From: Haloarcula salina
Lineage (GTDB): Archaea > Halobacteriota > Halobacteria > Halobacteriales > Haloarculaceae
Direction of reading: 5' to 3'
NCBI RefSeq assembly: GCF_010119195.1
Contig: NZ_WRXL01000007.1
Location: forward strand, 1 to 64,000
Length of the DNA: 64,000 nucleotides
The notes under the pieces are model-generated. The model saw only the letters and a list, made by a program, of their open reading frames with translations, did not search any database and had not been told where the DNA came from. Position 1 is the first letter of the stretch. The number at the start of each line of letters is the position of its first letter. The position numbers and the translations under genes are program-made. Shown piece by piece: positions 31,883 to 40,711 of this stretch.

Positions 31883-32473
31883 ATGGGCAAAGACATCCTC
31901 ATGATCGTCGGCGATTTCGGTGAAGACCTCGAGATAATGGTCCCGTTCCAGGCCCTCCAGATGGTGGGCCACGACGTGGACGCGGTGTGTCCAGAGAAGG
32001 AGGCCGAGGACACCATCAAGACGGCCGTCCACGACTTCCGCGGCGACCAGACGTACATGGAGTCCCGCGGCCACGACTTCGCGCTGAACGCGACGATGGC
32101 GGACGTGACACCGGGCGAGTACGACGCCCTCGTCGTCCCCGGCGGGCGCGCGCCGGAGTACCTCCGGACGTACGACGCGGTCCTCGAGGCCGTACAGCAC
32201 TTCTTCGAGGAGGACAAGCCGGTCGCGGCCCTGTGCCACGGGCCGCAGATCCTCGCCGCGGCGGACGTGCTCGACGGCTACGAGATGACCTCCTATCCGG
32301 CCTGCCGCGCCGAGTGCGAGGCCGCTGGCTGTTCGTGGGTCGACGGCGTCGTCACCGACCGCAACCTCGTCACCGGCCAGGCCTGGCCCGACCACCCCGA
32401 GTGGCTCGCGCAGTTCATGGACCTCCTGGGCGACGAGGTGTCTCACGGCGACCCGATAGCGGCGGACGACTGA
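31883..32473 (+). CDS. DJ-1/PfpI family protein
   Basis: 196 residues. The nucleophile elbow is VAALCHGPQIL (Cys118), the oxyanion glycines are in VVPGGRAPEYLR, and an acidic residue that usually pairs with the Cys is in GDFGEDLEIMVP. Family members act as deglycases, chaperones or peptidases; the exact activity is unclear. The ATG at 31883 is preferred over an in-frame GTG three codons upstream. Confidence 0.9.
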   Translation: MGKDILMIVGDFGEDLEIMVPFQALQMVGHDVDAVCPEKEAEDTIKTAVHDFRGDQTYMESRGHDFALNATMADVTPGEYDALVVPGGRAPEYLRTYDAVLEAVQHFFEEDKPVAALCHGPQILAAADVLDGYEMTSYPACRAECEAAGCSWVDGVVTDRNLVTGQAWPDHPEWLAQFMDLLGDEVSHGDPIAADD

Positions 32474-32574
32474 CCGGACCGTCGAACGCCGAGTAACGCG
32501 TCGAACGAGGGCCGCGGACGGCGTCGCACGGCCCCAACAGATTTGTTACGCTGGCGGGGAAACGTCGGATTGCA

Positions 32575-32802
32575 ATGCCCTCCAACACGCCTTCAGCGCA
32601 CGACGAGCGCGGCTGTCCGAAGTGCGGCCACACCGGGACCGACGTCGGCACGATCTCGACGACCGGCGGCGGCATCTCGAAGATGTTCGACATCCAGACG
32701 AATCAGTTCCAGGTCGTCTCGTGCACGAACTGCGGCTACTCCGAACTGTATCGGGACACCGGCTCTGCCGGGAGCGACATCGTCGACGTCTTCCTCGGCT
32801 GA
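32575..32802 (+). CDS. zinc-ribbon protein
   Basis: 75 residues with a four-cysteine ribbon, CPKCGHTG and CTNCGYSELY, separated by a glycine-rich turn. It resembles the YpzJ-type putative nucleic-acid-binding Zn-ribbon proteins. It is followed two bases later by a small membrane protein gene, so the two probably share an mRNA. Confidence 0.85.
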   Translation: MPSNTPSAHDERGCPKCGHTGTDVGTISTTGGGISKMFDIQTNQFQVVSCTNCGYSELYRDTGSAGSDIVDVFLG

Positions 32803-32804
32803 CG

Positions 32805-32978
32805 ATGTCGGCCGCAAGCGGCCTGTTCGTCCTGGTGTTCCTGGGACTGGCGCTCGCCGCACCGCTGCTCCTGTACGCGCTCGTCCGAAGCGAGTGCGAC
32901 CGGCGCGTCGAGGCCGACAGGGAGACCGCCGAGCGACTGGCCCGGCGCGACACGGGCGACGACCGGCGGATGCGGTGA
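32805..32978 (+). CDS. small single-helix membrane protein
   Basis: 57 residues: an N-terminal hydrophobic helix (LFVLVFLGLALAAPLLLYALV), then a charged Arg-rich tail facing the cytoplasm. It starts two bases after the zinc-ribbon stop. Unknown function; a longer reading frame covering it from 32622 is only an overlap with the zinc-ribbon gene. Confidence 0.55.
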   Translation: MSAASGLFVLVFLGLALAAPLLLYALVRSECDRRVEADRETAERLARRDTGDDRRMR

Positions 32979-33006
32979 CCGACGCGGTCCCTGAACCCCT
33001 CTCGCG

Positions 33007-34380
33007 TCAGGTCGGTCGGAGCCGGTGGACGGCCCCCGTCTCGCCGCTGACGCCGCCGGCGTCCGTCGTACAGACCAGGAGCTCGCCGGCCGGCGTCCGG
33101 CCGAACGAGAGGATTCCCGAGCCGAAGGTCTCGCCGTCGACGGGGACCGCCGTCACCGGCCACAGGCCATCGTCGGCTTCCGTGGCGACGAACAGTCGGC
33201 CGTCCGCTCGCCAGTCCGCGAACACGTAGCGGTCCCGCAGCGTCGGGATGTCCTCGCCGTCGTACAGGTAGCCGCCGATGACGGAGATGCCGGCCACCTC
33301 GGCTCCGCCGTGGGGGTACTCGATAATCGGATCGACGAGCGGGTCGCCGTCGGGCGTCTCCGTCGGACAGTCGGACGCATCGAAGCAGTGGGTCGCCTCC
33401 CGGACGTTCCAGCCGTAGTTGCCGCCCCGTGCGACGACGCTGACCTCCTCGTACTCGTTCTGCCCCACGTCGGCGACGAACAGCCGCCCCTGGGGGCCGA
33501 AGGAGAACCGCCAGGGGTTGCGAAAGCCCCAGGCGTAGTGCTCGTCGAGCCCTTCGCGGCCGACGAGGGGGTTGTCGTCGGGAATTGCGTACGGGCCGTC
33601 GTCGGTGTCCACGTCGATGCGGAGGACGCTCCCGAGCAGGTTCTCGGTCACGTCCTGGCCGTTGCCGCCGCCGACGCCGTCGTACCAGTCGTCGACGTGG
33701 CCCCTGCCCTGATCGCCGCCGGCACCGCCATCGCCGACGCCGACGTAGAGGAAGCCGTCCGGGCCGAACGCGAGGTCGCCGGCGTTGTGGTTCGACTGGG
33801 GCTGTGGGATCTCCAGGATCGTCCGTTCGCTGTCGGGGTCGAACGCGCCCTCGCGCACCTCGAACGACGAGAGGACGAAGGTGTGAGAGTAGCCGCTCGG
33901 CGTGCCGTCGCGCCGCGGCGCGCTGTATCGGAGGAAGACGCGACCGCTCCCGTCGAATTCGGGGTCGAAGGCGACACCGAGCAATCCGCGCTCGTCGTAG
34001 CCGCTCACGTCGACCACGCGGTCCCGGAGGTCGAGCACCGCCTCGGAGCCGCCGTCAGTCACGCGGTGGAGTCGGCCGGGCTGATCGACGACGTACGTGT
34101 CCTCGGCCGTCGGCGCGACCACGTCGACGGGGGAGGTGAACCCCGTTGCGAGCGTCTCGACGCCGAGTTCGAGGCCCCCGAGACCTTGGGAGCCGCCGTC
34201 GTCGGAGCCGCCGTTACCCGACCCGCCACTCGTGCCGTCGTCCGAGCCGTCGCTTCCGCCTGTGCCACTGTTTCCGTCCGTCTCACTGCCGCTCCCGTCG
34301 CCGGGGAGGGCGCATCCGGCGAGCCCTGCAACTGTCACCGCGCCGGACTGGAGGAGCCGTCGTCGGGAGAGTCCCTTCAT
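33007..34380 (-). CDS. PQQ-type sugar dehydrogenase (glucose/sorbosone dehydrogenase family), Tat lipoprotein
   Basis: 457 residues. The start MKGLSRRRLLQSGAV has a twin-arginine motif followed by a lipobox (LAGC), so the protein should be exported folded by the Tat system and anchored by lipid. A Ser/Gly/Asp-rich linker follows (about 30-70). The rest is a six-bladed beta-propeller (GLLGVAFDPEF, HNAGDLAFGPDGFLYVGVGD, YGWNVREATHCF). Substrate and cofactor are not proven. The ATG at 34378-34380 is chosen because an upstream start would bury the Tat motif. Confidence 0.9.
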   Translation of the reverse strand: MKGLSRRRLLQSGAVTVAGLAGCALPGDGSGSETDGNSGTGGSDGSDDGTSGGSGNGGSDDGGSQGLGGLELGVETLATGFTSPVDVVAPTAEDTYVVDQPGRLHRVTDGGSEAVLDLRDRVVDVSGYDERGLLGVAFDPEFDGSGRVFLRYSAPRRDGTPSGYSHTFVLSSFEVREGAFDPDSERTILEIPQPQSNHNAGDLAFGPDGFLYVGVGDGGAGGDQGRGHVDDWYDGVGGGNGQDVTENLLGSVLRIDVDTDDGPYAIPDDNPLVGREGLDEHYAWGFRNPWRFSFGPQGRLFVADVGQNEYEEVSVVARGGNYGWNVREATHCFDASDCPTETPDGDPLVDPIIEYPHGGAEVAGISVIGGYLYDGEDIPTLRDRYVFADWRADGRLFVATEADDGLWPVTAVPVDGETFGSGILSFGRTPAGELLVCTTDAGGVSGETGAVHRLRPT

Positions 34381-34464
34381 ACCGGACCGTGGGGCCGACG
34401 CCAAATCAACGTTGCAGTGGACGGATAAACTTACAACAACGGGAGAGTGTCTCAGTTTCGAACC

Positions 34465-34472
34465 TTTTATAA
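34465..34472 (+). promoter_or_regulatory. TATA box of the MTH865-like gene
   Basis: TTTTATAA lies 24-31 bases before the ATG at 34496; leaderless transcription is expected. Confidence 0.65.
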
Positions 34473-34495
34473 CATATCTGGCACAACGTCAGCGC

Positions 34496-34744
34496 ATGGC
34501 TAATAAAGACGATCTCCGTTCCCAGTTCGTCGAGGCGTTCGAGGACGCGGACTACCCGGTCTCGAATCCGATGGACCTCCTCCCGGCCCTGCCGAACGGG
34601 CCCTCGACGAAGTTCGAGTCCGGCGACTTCTCCATGACGGCGATGGAACTGAACACGAAGCTCGACGGGGACTTCCCCTACGAGACCGTCGACGATTTCG
34701 TCGACGACGTGATGGCGTCGCTCGAAGACCGGGACCTGATCTGA
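34496..34744 (+). CDS. MTH865-like protein
   Basis: 82 residues, acidic. DDLRSQFVEAFEDADYPVSNPMDLLPALPNGPSTKFE matches the pattern I know from the MTH865 family, small EF-hand-like helical proteins of unknown function. The start ATG fits the TATA box. It is an isolated small gene. Confidence 0.8.
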   Translation: MANKDDLRSQFVEAFEDADYPVSNPMDLLPALPNGPSTKFESGDFSMTAMELNTKLDGDFPYETVDDFVDDVMASLEDRDLI

Positions 34745-34814
34745 GCGACGAGCCCGCTTGCTCGCAGTCGTCAGACCCTCGTCGTTTATCACTCCAGCGA
34801 CCGTAGCGGCGGCT

Positions 34815-34964
34815 ATGGCTGCACCGCCGGGACTGGAGACGCTCGTGCGGACGTTCGGTCCCTTTCTCATCCCGGCCACGCTGTTCGTCCTCGGTGCCAT
34901 CGGCTACCTGTTCCTCTGGCTGTTGAGCCGGTCCCGCCGGGAGACGTACACCGCCGACGAGTGA
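34815..34964 (+). CDS. small single-helix membrane protein
   Basis: 49 residues (MAAPPGLETLV...). One strong membrane helix (FLIPATLFVLGAIGYLFLWLL) and a short charged tail SRSRRETYTADE. A TTTATC element about 30 bases upstream could be its promoter. Unknown function. Confidence 0.55.
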   Translation: MAAPPGLETLVRTFGPFLIPATLFVLGAIGYLFLWLLSRSRRETYTADE

Positions 34965-34993
34965 CCCACCACCGAACGGTATTCGTTGTAACC

Positions 34994-35003
34994 GCTATAC
35001 TTT
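34994..35003 (+). promoter_or_regulatory. TATA-like element of the metal-regulator operon
   Basis: GCTATACTTT lies 27-36 bases before the ATG at 35030, immediately before the palindrome at 35005. Confidence 0.5.
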
Positions 35004-35004
35004 T

Positions 35005-35024
35005 GAATTAGACGTGTCTAATTC
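35005..35024. promoter_or_regulatory. 9-2-9 palindrome, candidate DtxR/MntR operator
   Basis: GAATTAGAC-GT-GTCTAATTC has perfect 9-base arms. It sits between the TATA box and the start codon of the DtxR-family gene, over the expected transcription start. It is the natural autoregulatory site: bound metal-loaded repressor would block initiation. The inner half (TTAGAC..GTCTAA) resembles the site at 52306-52319. Confidence 0.75.
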
Positions 35025-35029
35025 CCCCC

Positions 35030-35725
35030 ATGTTGAGCGAGCAGATGGAGGACTACCTCAAGGCGATCTACCGGCTCGAACGGGACGGCGAGCCGCCGAT
35101 CGCCACGTCCACCATCGCCGAGACGCTGGACGTGACGCCGCCGACGGTGACCAGCATGGTCGAGAAGCTGGCGGATCGCGACCTCGTCGAACGCGAGAAG
35201 TACAAGGGGGTGACGACGACCGCGGAGGGCGAGACGGTGGCTCTCGAGATCATCCGCCACCACCGCCTGCTGGAGACGTTCCTGACCGAGAAGCTGGGCT
35301 ACGACTGGGCCGAGGTCCACGAGGAGGCAGAAGTGCTCGAACACCATATCAGCGAGGAGTTCGAGCGGCGGGTCGCGGCTGCGCTCGACGAACCCGAGGT
35401 CGATCCCCACGGCGATCCGATTCCGAGCGAGGCGCTCGACCCGGTCGACGACGTGTCGGCGACCGCGCTCTCCGAGCACGAGGAGGGCGGTCGGCTCGAA
35501 GTGGCCCGCGTCCGCGACCGCGACCCCGCCGAACTCACGTACCTCGCCGACGCCGGTATCACGCCGGGGACGGTCCTGACCGTCGACGAGGTGGCTCCCA
35601 TCGGGATGGTGACCGTCAAACTGGAAAGCGGCGCGGAGGTGTCGCTGCCGGACCACATCGCCGACGCGATTCAGGTCCGACGACCGGAGTCTGAACGGCC
35701 CGAGGACGGAGTGAGCGAAGCGTGA
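35030..35725 (+). CDS. DtxR/MntR-family metal-dependent transcriptional regulator
   Basis: 231 residues. N-terminal winged helix (MLSEQMEDYLKAIYRLERDGEPPIATSTIAETLDVTPPTVTSM), then the metal-binding dimerisation domain (HHRLLETFL, HEEAEVLEHHISEEFERRV) with His/Glu ligands, then a C-terminal FeoA-like SH3 domain (about 145-220). Likely senses Mn or Fe. It is followed, with a 4-base overlap, by a GDT1-type transporter gene, which favours Mn. Its final codons GAG GAC GGA GTG AGC GAA GCG contain both hairpin-core heptamers seen elsewhere. Confidence 0.9.
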   Translation: MLSEQMEDYLKAIYRLERDGEPPIATSTIAETLDVTPPTVTSMVEKLADRDLVEREKYKGVTTTAEGETVALEIIRHHRLLETFLTEKLGYDWAEVHEEAEVLEHHISEEFERRVAAALDEPEVDPHGDPIPSEALDPVDDVSATALSEHEEGGRLEVARVRDRDPAELTYLADAGITPGTVLTVDEVAPIGMVTVKLESGAEVSLPDHIADAIQVRRPESERPEDGVSEA

Positions 35726-36432
35726 GCGACGTGAGCTGGCTGACCGTCGTGGCGATAGCGGCCGGTGCGCAGTTGGCCGTCCTGCCCGGCGAGAAGGTCC
35801 AGTTCATCATCGCGGGTCTGTCGACGCGGTTCAATCCGTTCCTGGTCGTGAGCGCCGCGGGCGCGGCGTTCGCGGGCTGGACCGCTCTCGAGGTCTGGCT
35901 CGGCTCGACGGTGACCACGCTGTTGCCCGGCATCGTCCTCGACAGCCTGACGGCGGTGATGTTCGTGATCTTCGCCGTCTTGCTCGTCCGCACCGCGCCG
36001 GCCGCCGACGACGACGGCGACGCGGAGCCCGCGAACGCCTTCACGACCGACGGCGGACAGCTGGAGGTTCGCGTCCCGGTCCTCGACTGGCGGGTCCCGA
36101 ACGCGCTCGGCGGCTTCCTGCCCATCTTCGCCATGATGGCCTTCGGCGAGTTCGGCGACAAGACCCAGCTCGTCACCGTGACGCTCGCCGCGCAGTACAG
36201 CGCCCACGCCAGCGCGATCTGGGCCGGCGAGATGCTCGCCATTATCCCCGTGAGCCTCGTCAACGCGCTGTTCTTCCACCGCTTCGCCCACCGCGTCGAC
36301 CTGCGCAAGGCCCACTTCGCGGGCGCGGCGCTGTTCCTGTTTTTCGCCGCCGACTTCGTGCTGAAGGTGACGGTCGGTATCTCGGTGTGGGAGACGATGC
36401 TCTCCGCTCTCACCGCCCAGTTGACGGCCTGA
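35722..36432 (+). CDS. GDT1/TMEM165 family (UPF0016) cation transporter, probable Mn exporter
   Basis: 236 residues, about six membrane helices. The family has two ExGDKT/S motifs; the second is intact (GEFGDKTQLVTVTLAAQYS) while the first is replaced by LPGEKVQFIIAGLSTRF. Bacterial and eukaryotic members export Mn or move Ca/Mn in exchange for protons. The GTG start overlaps the regulator's TGA, so expression is coupled to the metal sensor. Confidence 0.85.
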   Translation: MSDVSWLTVVAIAAGAQLAVLPGEKVQFIIAGLSTRFNPFLVVSAAGAAFAGWTALEVWLGSTVTTLLPGIVLDSLTAVMFVIFAVLLVRTAPAADDDGDAEPANAFTTDGGQLEVRVPVLDWRVPNALGGFLPIFAMMAFGEFGDKTQLVTVTLAAQYSAHASAIWAGEMLAIIPVSLVNALFFHRFAHRVDLRKAHFAGAALFLFFAADFVLKVTVGISVWETMLSALTAQLTA

Positions 36433-36499
36433 GCCGCCGCGCTCGTTCGTGATTCCCGCGGGACGCAACCGATAAGCCGCCGCTGGCGCTTGGTAGCGT

Positions 36500-37090
36500 A
36501 TGCTCGGGCTCGACGACACCGACCACGAGATCCTCCGTCTCCTGCTCGAAGACGCCAGGCGGCCCTACAGCGACATCGCCGAGCGCGTGGACCTCTCCGC
36601 GCCGGCGGTCTCTGACCGCGTCGACCGCCTCCAGGAGATGGGCCTGCTCCGCGGGTTCACCGTCGACATCGACCGGTCGATGCTGCACGCCGGCGTCCCG
36701 GTCCTGATCGAGATCGACGCGCGGCCGGGCCGGGACGCCGCGGTCGCCGAGGCAATCGCCGACGCCGACACCGTCGAGCGAGTCTACCGGACCGCAGACG
36801 GGCGGGTGACCGTGGAGGCGACCGTCTCGAACTCCGACGCCGGCGGCCTGCTCGACGACCACGTGCCGCTCGACGACGTGGACAGCTACGAGGTGCGACT
36901 GCTCGCCGATAGCGAGCGGACGAGCGGCCTCGCCGCGGCCGAGTTCGCGCCAGACTGCGCGGAGTGTGGCAACAGCGTCGACGAGGAGGGCGAACAGCGA
37001 CGCCTCGACGGCGACCGGTACTACTTCTGCTGTGGCTCCTGCGCCGAGCGGTTCGTCGACCAGTACGAGGCGCTGAAAGAGGGTGCCTGA
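36500..37090 (+). CDS. Lrp/AsnC-type regulator with C-terminal TRASH domain
   Basis: 196 residues. Winged helix of the Lrp type (DDTDHEILRLLLEDARRPYSDIAERVDLSAPAVSDRV), a short ligand-like alpha/beta domain, and a TRASH metal-binding domain (CAECG, then YYFCCGSCAERF). A similar Lrp-TRASH protein in Halobacterium controls copper efflux. No copper pump is adjacent, but metal genes and halocyanins lie within 6 kb. It probably controls distant copper genes. Confidence 0.9.
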   Translation: MLGLDDTDHEILRLLLEDARRPYSDIAERVDLSAPAVSDRVDRLQEMGLLRGFTVDIDRSMLHAGVPVLIEIDARPGRDAAVAEAIADADTVERVYRTADGRVTVEATVSNSDAGGLLDDHVPLDDVDSYEVRLLADSERTSGLAAAEFAPDCAECGNSVDEEGEQRRLDGDRYYFCCGSCAERFVDQYEALKEGA

Positions 37091-37191
37091 CGGTCGTCGG
37101 AGCGGGGTCCTCCCGAGTGCGACGGTTCGGGCGACCGCAGCCCCGGCCGTCTCCAGCAGACTCATACGCCGGCGGGCCCGACGCACGGACA

Positions 37192-38934
37192 GTGACGGGA
37201 GACGAGCGCGTCGAGGGCGCGTCGGCCGGACCGGAAGCGTCGCGACCGGGCGGTATCCGGGTCACGCTTCGGGCGCTCTGGCGGGCGCTGGTCGTCGCCT
37301 GGCAGTTCGTCCCGCTGGTCTGGGAGTGGCTCCGGGACCGCCACCGCTTCCTCGTCGTCGGCCGGTCGCGCGCCGTCTCCGGCGAGACCCGGACGCGCCG
37401 GGCGCGATACCTGAAAGACACGTTCGTCGACCTCGGGCCGGCGTTCATCAAACTGGGCCAGATGCTGTCGACGCGCCCCGACGCGCTCCCGCGGGAGTAC
37501 GTCGACGTGCTCTCCGAGCTGCAGGACAACGTCCCGCCGGACCCCTGGGCCGACATCGAACCGGTCGTCGAGCGGGAACTGGGCGGCGAGGTGGACGCGC
37601 TGTTCGACTCCTTCGACACCGAGGCCATCTCCGGGGCGTCGCTGGGGCAGGTGTACGAGGCCGAACTCGACGGCCGGCGGGTCGCCGTGAAGGTGCTCCG
37701 GCCGGGCATCAGGACCCGCGTCGAGTCCGACCTGCAGGTCCTCTCGGCGCTGACGCCGCTGCTCACCTACGGCGCGGACCCGGCGCAGGCGTTCACGCTG
37801 GAGAACCTCACCGAGGAGTTCGCGACCACCGTTCGCCAGGAGATGGACTACGGCCACGAGGCCCGGATGCTCGGCGAGATCGGCGCGAACTTCGCCGACG
37901 CCGACGACGTGGCGGTCCCCGACGTGGCCGAGAGCCACTCGACCGACCGCGTGCTGACGATGACCTACGTCGAGGGCGCGAAGATCGACGACGTGGACCG
38001 ACTGGACGACCTCGGCGTCGACCGCCGGGCGCTCGTCCGCCGCCTCGAAGAGGCCTACATCCAGATGATCGTCGAGGACGGGGTGTTCCACGCCGACCCG
38101 CATCCGGGGAACCTCGCGGTCCAGCCAGACGGGACGCTCGTGTTCTACGACTTCGGGATGACCGGCCGCCTCGGACCGCGGACCCGCGACCGCCTGCTCG
38201 ACTTCTACGTCGGGCTGGCGACCGACGACGTGGACCGCGTGATGGACGCCTTCGTCGAGATGGGCGCGCTCGACCCGACGGCCGACCGGGACGTGATGCG
38301 CGAGGCGTTCGGCATCGTCATCGAGCAGTTCCGCGGCGAGGACATCAGCGAGTACCGCGTCGAGCAACTGGTCGGCCAGTTCGAGGCCCAACTGTACGAG
38401 TTCCCGATGCGTCTGCCGCAGGACCTCGCGCTGGTCGTGCGCGTCACGACGGTGCTCGAGGGCGTGTGTCGGACGCTCGACCCCGACTTCGACTTCATCG
38501 AGATCATCTCGGAGTACGTCAGGGAACGGGACGCGGTGGACGTCGAAGGCGCGGTCAGGGACGAGGTCGAGGCGGCGGTGACCGGGACGGCCCGCTCGCT
38601 CGTGCGGACGGCGCCGGCGGCCGAGGCGGCCCTCGACAGGGCCGAGCGCGAGGAACTCCTGCTACGAGCGGTTCTCGAAGACAGCGACGGGCTGGCCGGA
38701 CTGCTCGCCCGCCGCCTCCTGTTCGGTTTCGTCGCCAGCGGTGGCGTCCCGCTGAGCGCGTACCTCTACGCGAACGCCGGGATTCGGCCGGCCGCGCTCG
38801 CGCTGGGCGTGACCGCGATCTTCCTCGGCGCGCTCGCGTGGTCGTTCCGCCGCCGGGGCGGTCCGGCGCTGTCGACGCCGCAGTTCACGCGCCACGAACT
38901 GCGACAGCGCCGGGCGGGCGACGGCGACGACTGA
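37192..38934 (+). CDS. ABC1/AarF (UbiB/COQ8-like) atypical kinase
   Basis: 580 residues. Signature KxGQ motif in FIKLGQMLSTRPD, A-rich loop ISGASLGQVYEAE, catalytic segment FHADPHPGNLA and metal-binding DFGMTGRLG. Two C-terminal membrane helices (LLFGFVASGG, LALGVTAIFLGALAW). The family supports quinone-lipid biosynthesis or lipid transport as an ATPase. The GTG start at 37192 is chosen because upstream codons are a shadow of the regulator gene; a later start remains possible. Confidence 0.88.
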   Translation: MTGDERVEGASAGPEASRPGGIRVTLRALWRALVVAWQFVPLVWEWLRDRHRFLVVGRSRAVSGETRTRRARYLKDTFVDLGPAFIKLGQMLSTRPDALPREYVDVLSELQDNVPPDPWADIEPVVERELGGEVDALFDSFDTEAISGASLGQVYEAELDGRRVAVKVLRPGIRTRVESDLQVLSALTPLLTYGADPAQAFTLENLTEEFATTVRQEMDYGHEARMLGEIGANFADADDVAVPDVAESHSTDRVLTMTYVEGAKIDDVDRLDDLGVDRRALVRRLEEAYIQMIVEDGVFHADPHPGNLAVQPDGTLVFYDFGMTGRLGPRTRDRLLDFYVGLATDDVDRVMDAFVEMGALDPTADRDVMREAFGIVIEQFRGEDISEYRVEQLVGQFEAQLYEFPMRLPQDLALVVRVTTVLEGVCRTLDPDFDFIEIISEYVRERDAVDVEGAVRDEVEAAVTGTARSLVRTAPAAEAALDRAEREELLLRAVLEDSDGLAGLLARRLLFGFVASGGVPLSAYLYANAGIRPAALALGVTAIFLGALAWSFRRRGGPALSTPQFTRHELRQRRAGDGDD

Positions 38935-38961
38935 TCGGGGACCGCCGCCGGAACGCCGATC

Positions 38962-40491
38962 TCAGAGGTCCCCGCGTTCGGCCAGCTCGCGTATCTCGGC
39001 CGCCCGGTCGCGGATGGCCTCGCGCTCGTCGTCGTCCTTGTCGTCGAGATGGCTGTACACCAGGCCCATCCGGTGGTTGGACCGGAGGTCGTCCTCGTTG
39101 CGGTCGAGGAACGCCCAGTAGAGCGCGTTGAACGGGCACGCGCCCTCGCCGGTGGTCTTCGTCTTGTAGTACGGACAGCCCGCACAGTGGTCGCTCATCT
39201 TGTCGACGTAGTTCGCCGAGGCGGCGTAGGGCTTGTTCGCGAACGCGCCCGCCCCGTACAGCCCCATCTCGACGACGTTCGGCGTCGTCACCCAGTGGAA
39301 GGCGTCGACGAAGCCCGCGTGGAACCACCGATTGAGCCGCGACGGCTCGACGCCGTACAGCAGGCCGAAGTTCGAGAGGAGCATCAGGCGCTCGATGTGG
39401 TGAGCGTAGCCCCGCTTTCGGACGCCGTCGACCGCGTCGGCGAGACACGCCATGTCGGTGTCGCCGTCCCAGTAGAACTCCGGCAGGGACTCGGTCGCGC
39501 CCAGTTGGTTCGCCGACGCCAGGTCGGGCATCTCTCGGCGGTAGACGTGCCGGACGAACTCCCGCCAGCCGAGCACCTGTCGGACGAACCCCTCGACGCT
39601 GTGCAGCGGCGCGTCGCCATCCTCGTAGGCGTCGATCGCGCGCTCGATGACCTCCGCCGGTCCGAGCAGGCCGAGGTTCAGCGAGGTCGAGAGGAGGCTG
39701 TGGCTCATCGCCCACTCGCCGTCGCGCATCGCGTCCTGGTAGGGGCCGAACTCTGCCAGCCGGTGGGTCACGAAGTGGTCGAGCGCCCGCACGGCCTGCC
39801 GTCGCGTCACCGGCCAGCGGAACGGCTCCGGGTCGGCCCAGTCGCCGCCGTAGGGCGGCTCCGCGTAACCGCCGTCGAACGCGTCGTCGACCCACTCGAC
39901 GACCGACGCGGTCACGTCGTCGGGCTCGAACGCCGGCGGCTCGGTCGGCTCCCAGCCCTCGGGCGGCGTCTCGCGGTTCCGGTCGTCGTAGTTCCACTCG
40001 CCGCCGACCGGCTCGCCGTCGTCCAGCAGGTAGCCCGTTTCGCGTCGCATGAACCGGTAGAAGTCCTCGTGGCGGTACGCGCCGCCGTCGCCCGCCCACG
40101 CGTCGAACTGCTCGGGCGAGCAGAGGAACCGCGCGTCGGGGACGAACTCGACGGTCCCACCCGAATCGGCGACGAGAGACGCGAGACGGTCGCGGGCGCG
40201 TTCGGTCTGCGGTCGGGGCGTCACGAGCGCGTCGTCGGGGTGTGCCTCGAAGTGCGCCCGCAGTCCGGTCCCGAAGTCCTCGGCCTGCCGATAGTGGACA
40301 GTCCGGCCGTCGGCCCGAAGGTCGTCCCGGAAGTGCCGCATCGCGCTGAACAGCAGGACGAGCTTGTGCGGGTGGTACGGCAGCTTGCGGGCGAACGACG
40401 CGGCCTCGACCATGAGGACCGGTTCGTCCGGCCGGTCGGCGACGGGCCCGCGCCGGCGGACGAGGTGGTCCCCGCGGAGCCACACGGTCAT
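38962..40491 (-). CDS. Fe-S cryptochrome/photolyase (PhrB-type)
   Basis: 509 residues. N-terminal antenna Rossmann domain (LMVEAASFARKLPYHPHKLVLLFSAMRHF) and C-terminal FAD domain. Four cysteines that would bind [4Fe-4S] stand at 349, 436, 439 and 452, the same spacing as in bacterial PhrB (6-4) photolyase. Such enzymes repair UV (6-4) photoproducts with light. The start is the ATG giving MTVWLRGDH; the reading frame continues upstream but is not conserved-looking. UV repair fits a sun-exposed halophile. Confidence 0.93.
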   Translation of the reverse strand: MTVWLRGDHLVRRRGPVADRPDEPVLMVEAASFARKLPYHPHKLVLLFSAMRHFRDDLRADGRTVHYRQAEDFGTGLRAHFEAHPDDALVTPRPQTERARDRLASLVADSGGTVEFVPDARFLCSPEQFDAWAGDGGAYRHEDFYRFMRRETGYLLDDGEPVGGEWNYDDRNRETPPEGWEPTEPPAFEPDDVTASVVEWVDDAFDGGYAEPPYGGDWADPEPFRWPVTRRQAVRALDHFVTHRLAEFGPYQDAMRDGEWAMSHSLLSTSLNLGLLGPAEVIERAIDAYEDGDAPLHSVEGFVRQVLGWREFVRHVYRREMPDLASANQLGATESLPEFYWDGDTDMACLADAVDGVRKRGYAHHIERLMLLSNFGLLYGVEPSRLNRWFHAGFVDAFHWVTTPNVVEMGLYGAGAFANKPYAASANYVDKMSDHCAGCPYYKTKTTGEGACPFNALYWAFLDRNEDDLRSNHRMGLVYSHLDDKDDDEREAIRDRAAEIRELAERGDL

Positions 40492-40678
40492 CGGCTGACG
40501 CTCACGCTCATTACGCGGGTCGACGGCCGCCGGCGTGATGACTCCCGCGCCGAACTGTGTCGGTATCCACAGAACTGACACGTATGGGACAGTTACCCGC
40601 GCGCTAAGCGCCGCGAATAGCGGCCATAGCGGCGCTGAACGCGCCGTTATTGTTCTCTGCAAGCCGACAGAAACGACT

Positions 40679-40687
40679 ACCTTTTGA
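40679..40687 (+). promoter_or_regulatory. possible TATA-like element before the first halocyanin gene
   Basis: ACCTTTTGA lies about 25-33 bases before the ATG at 40712. It deviates from the consensus, so confidence is low. Confidence 0.35.
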
Positions 40688-40711
40688 GGCTACGGCGACT
40701 AGGGCGAGTGC

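Noticed and set aside
32622-32978. 118-codon frame spanning the zinc-ribbon and the small membrane protein as one gene
   Set aside because: Its first 61 codons lie in an out-of-frame overlap with the zinc-ribbon gene; the membrane part starts at its own ATG two bases after that gene.
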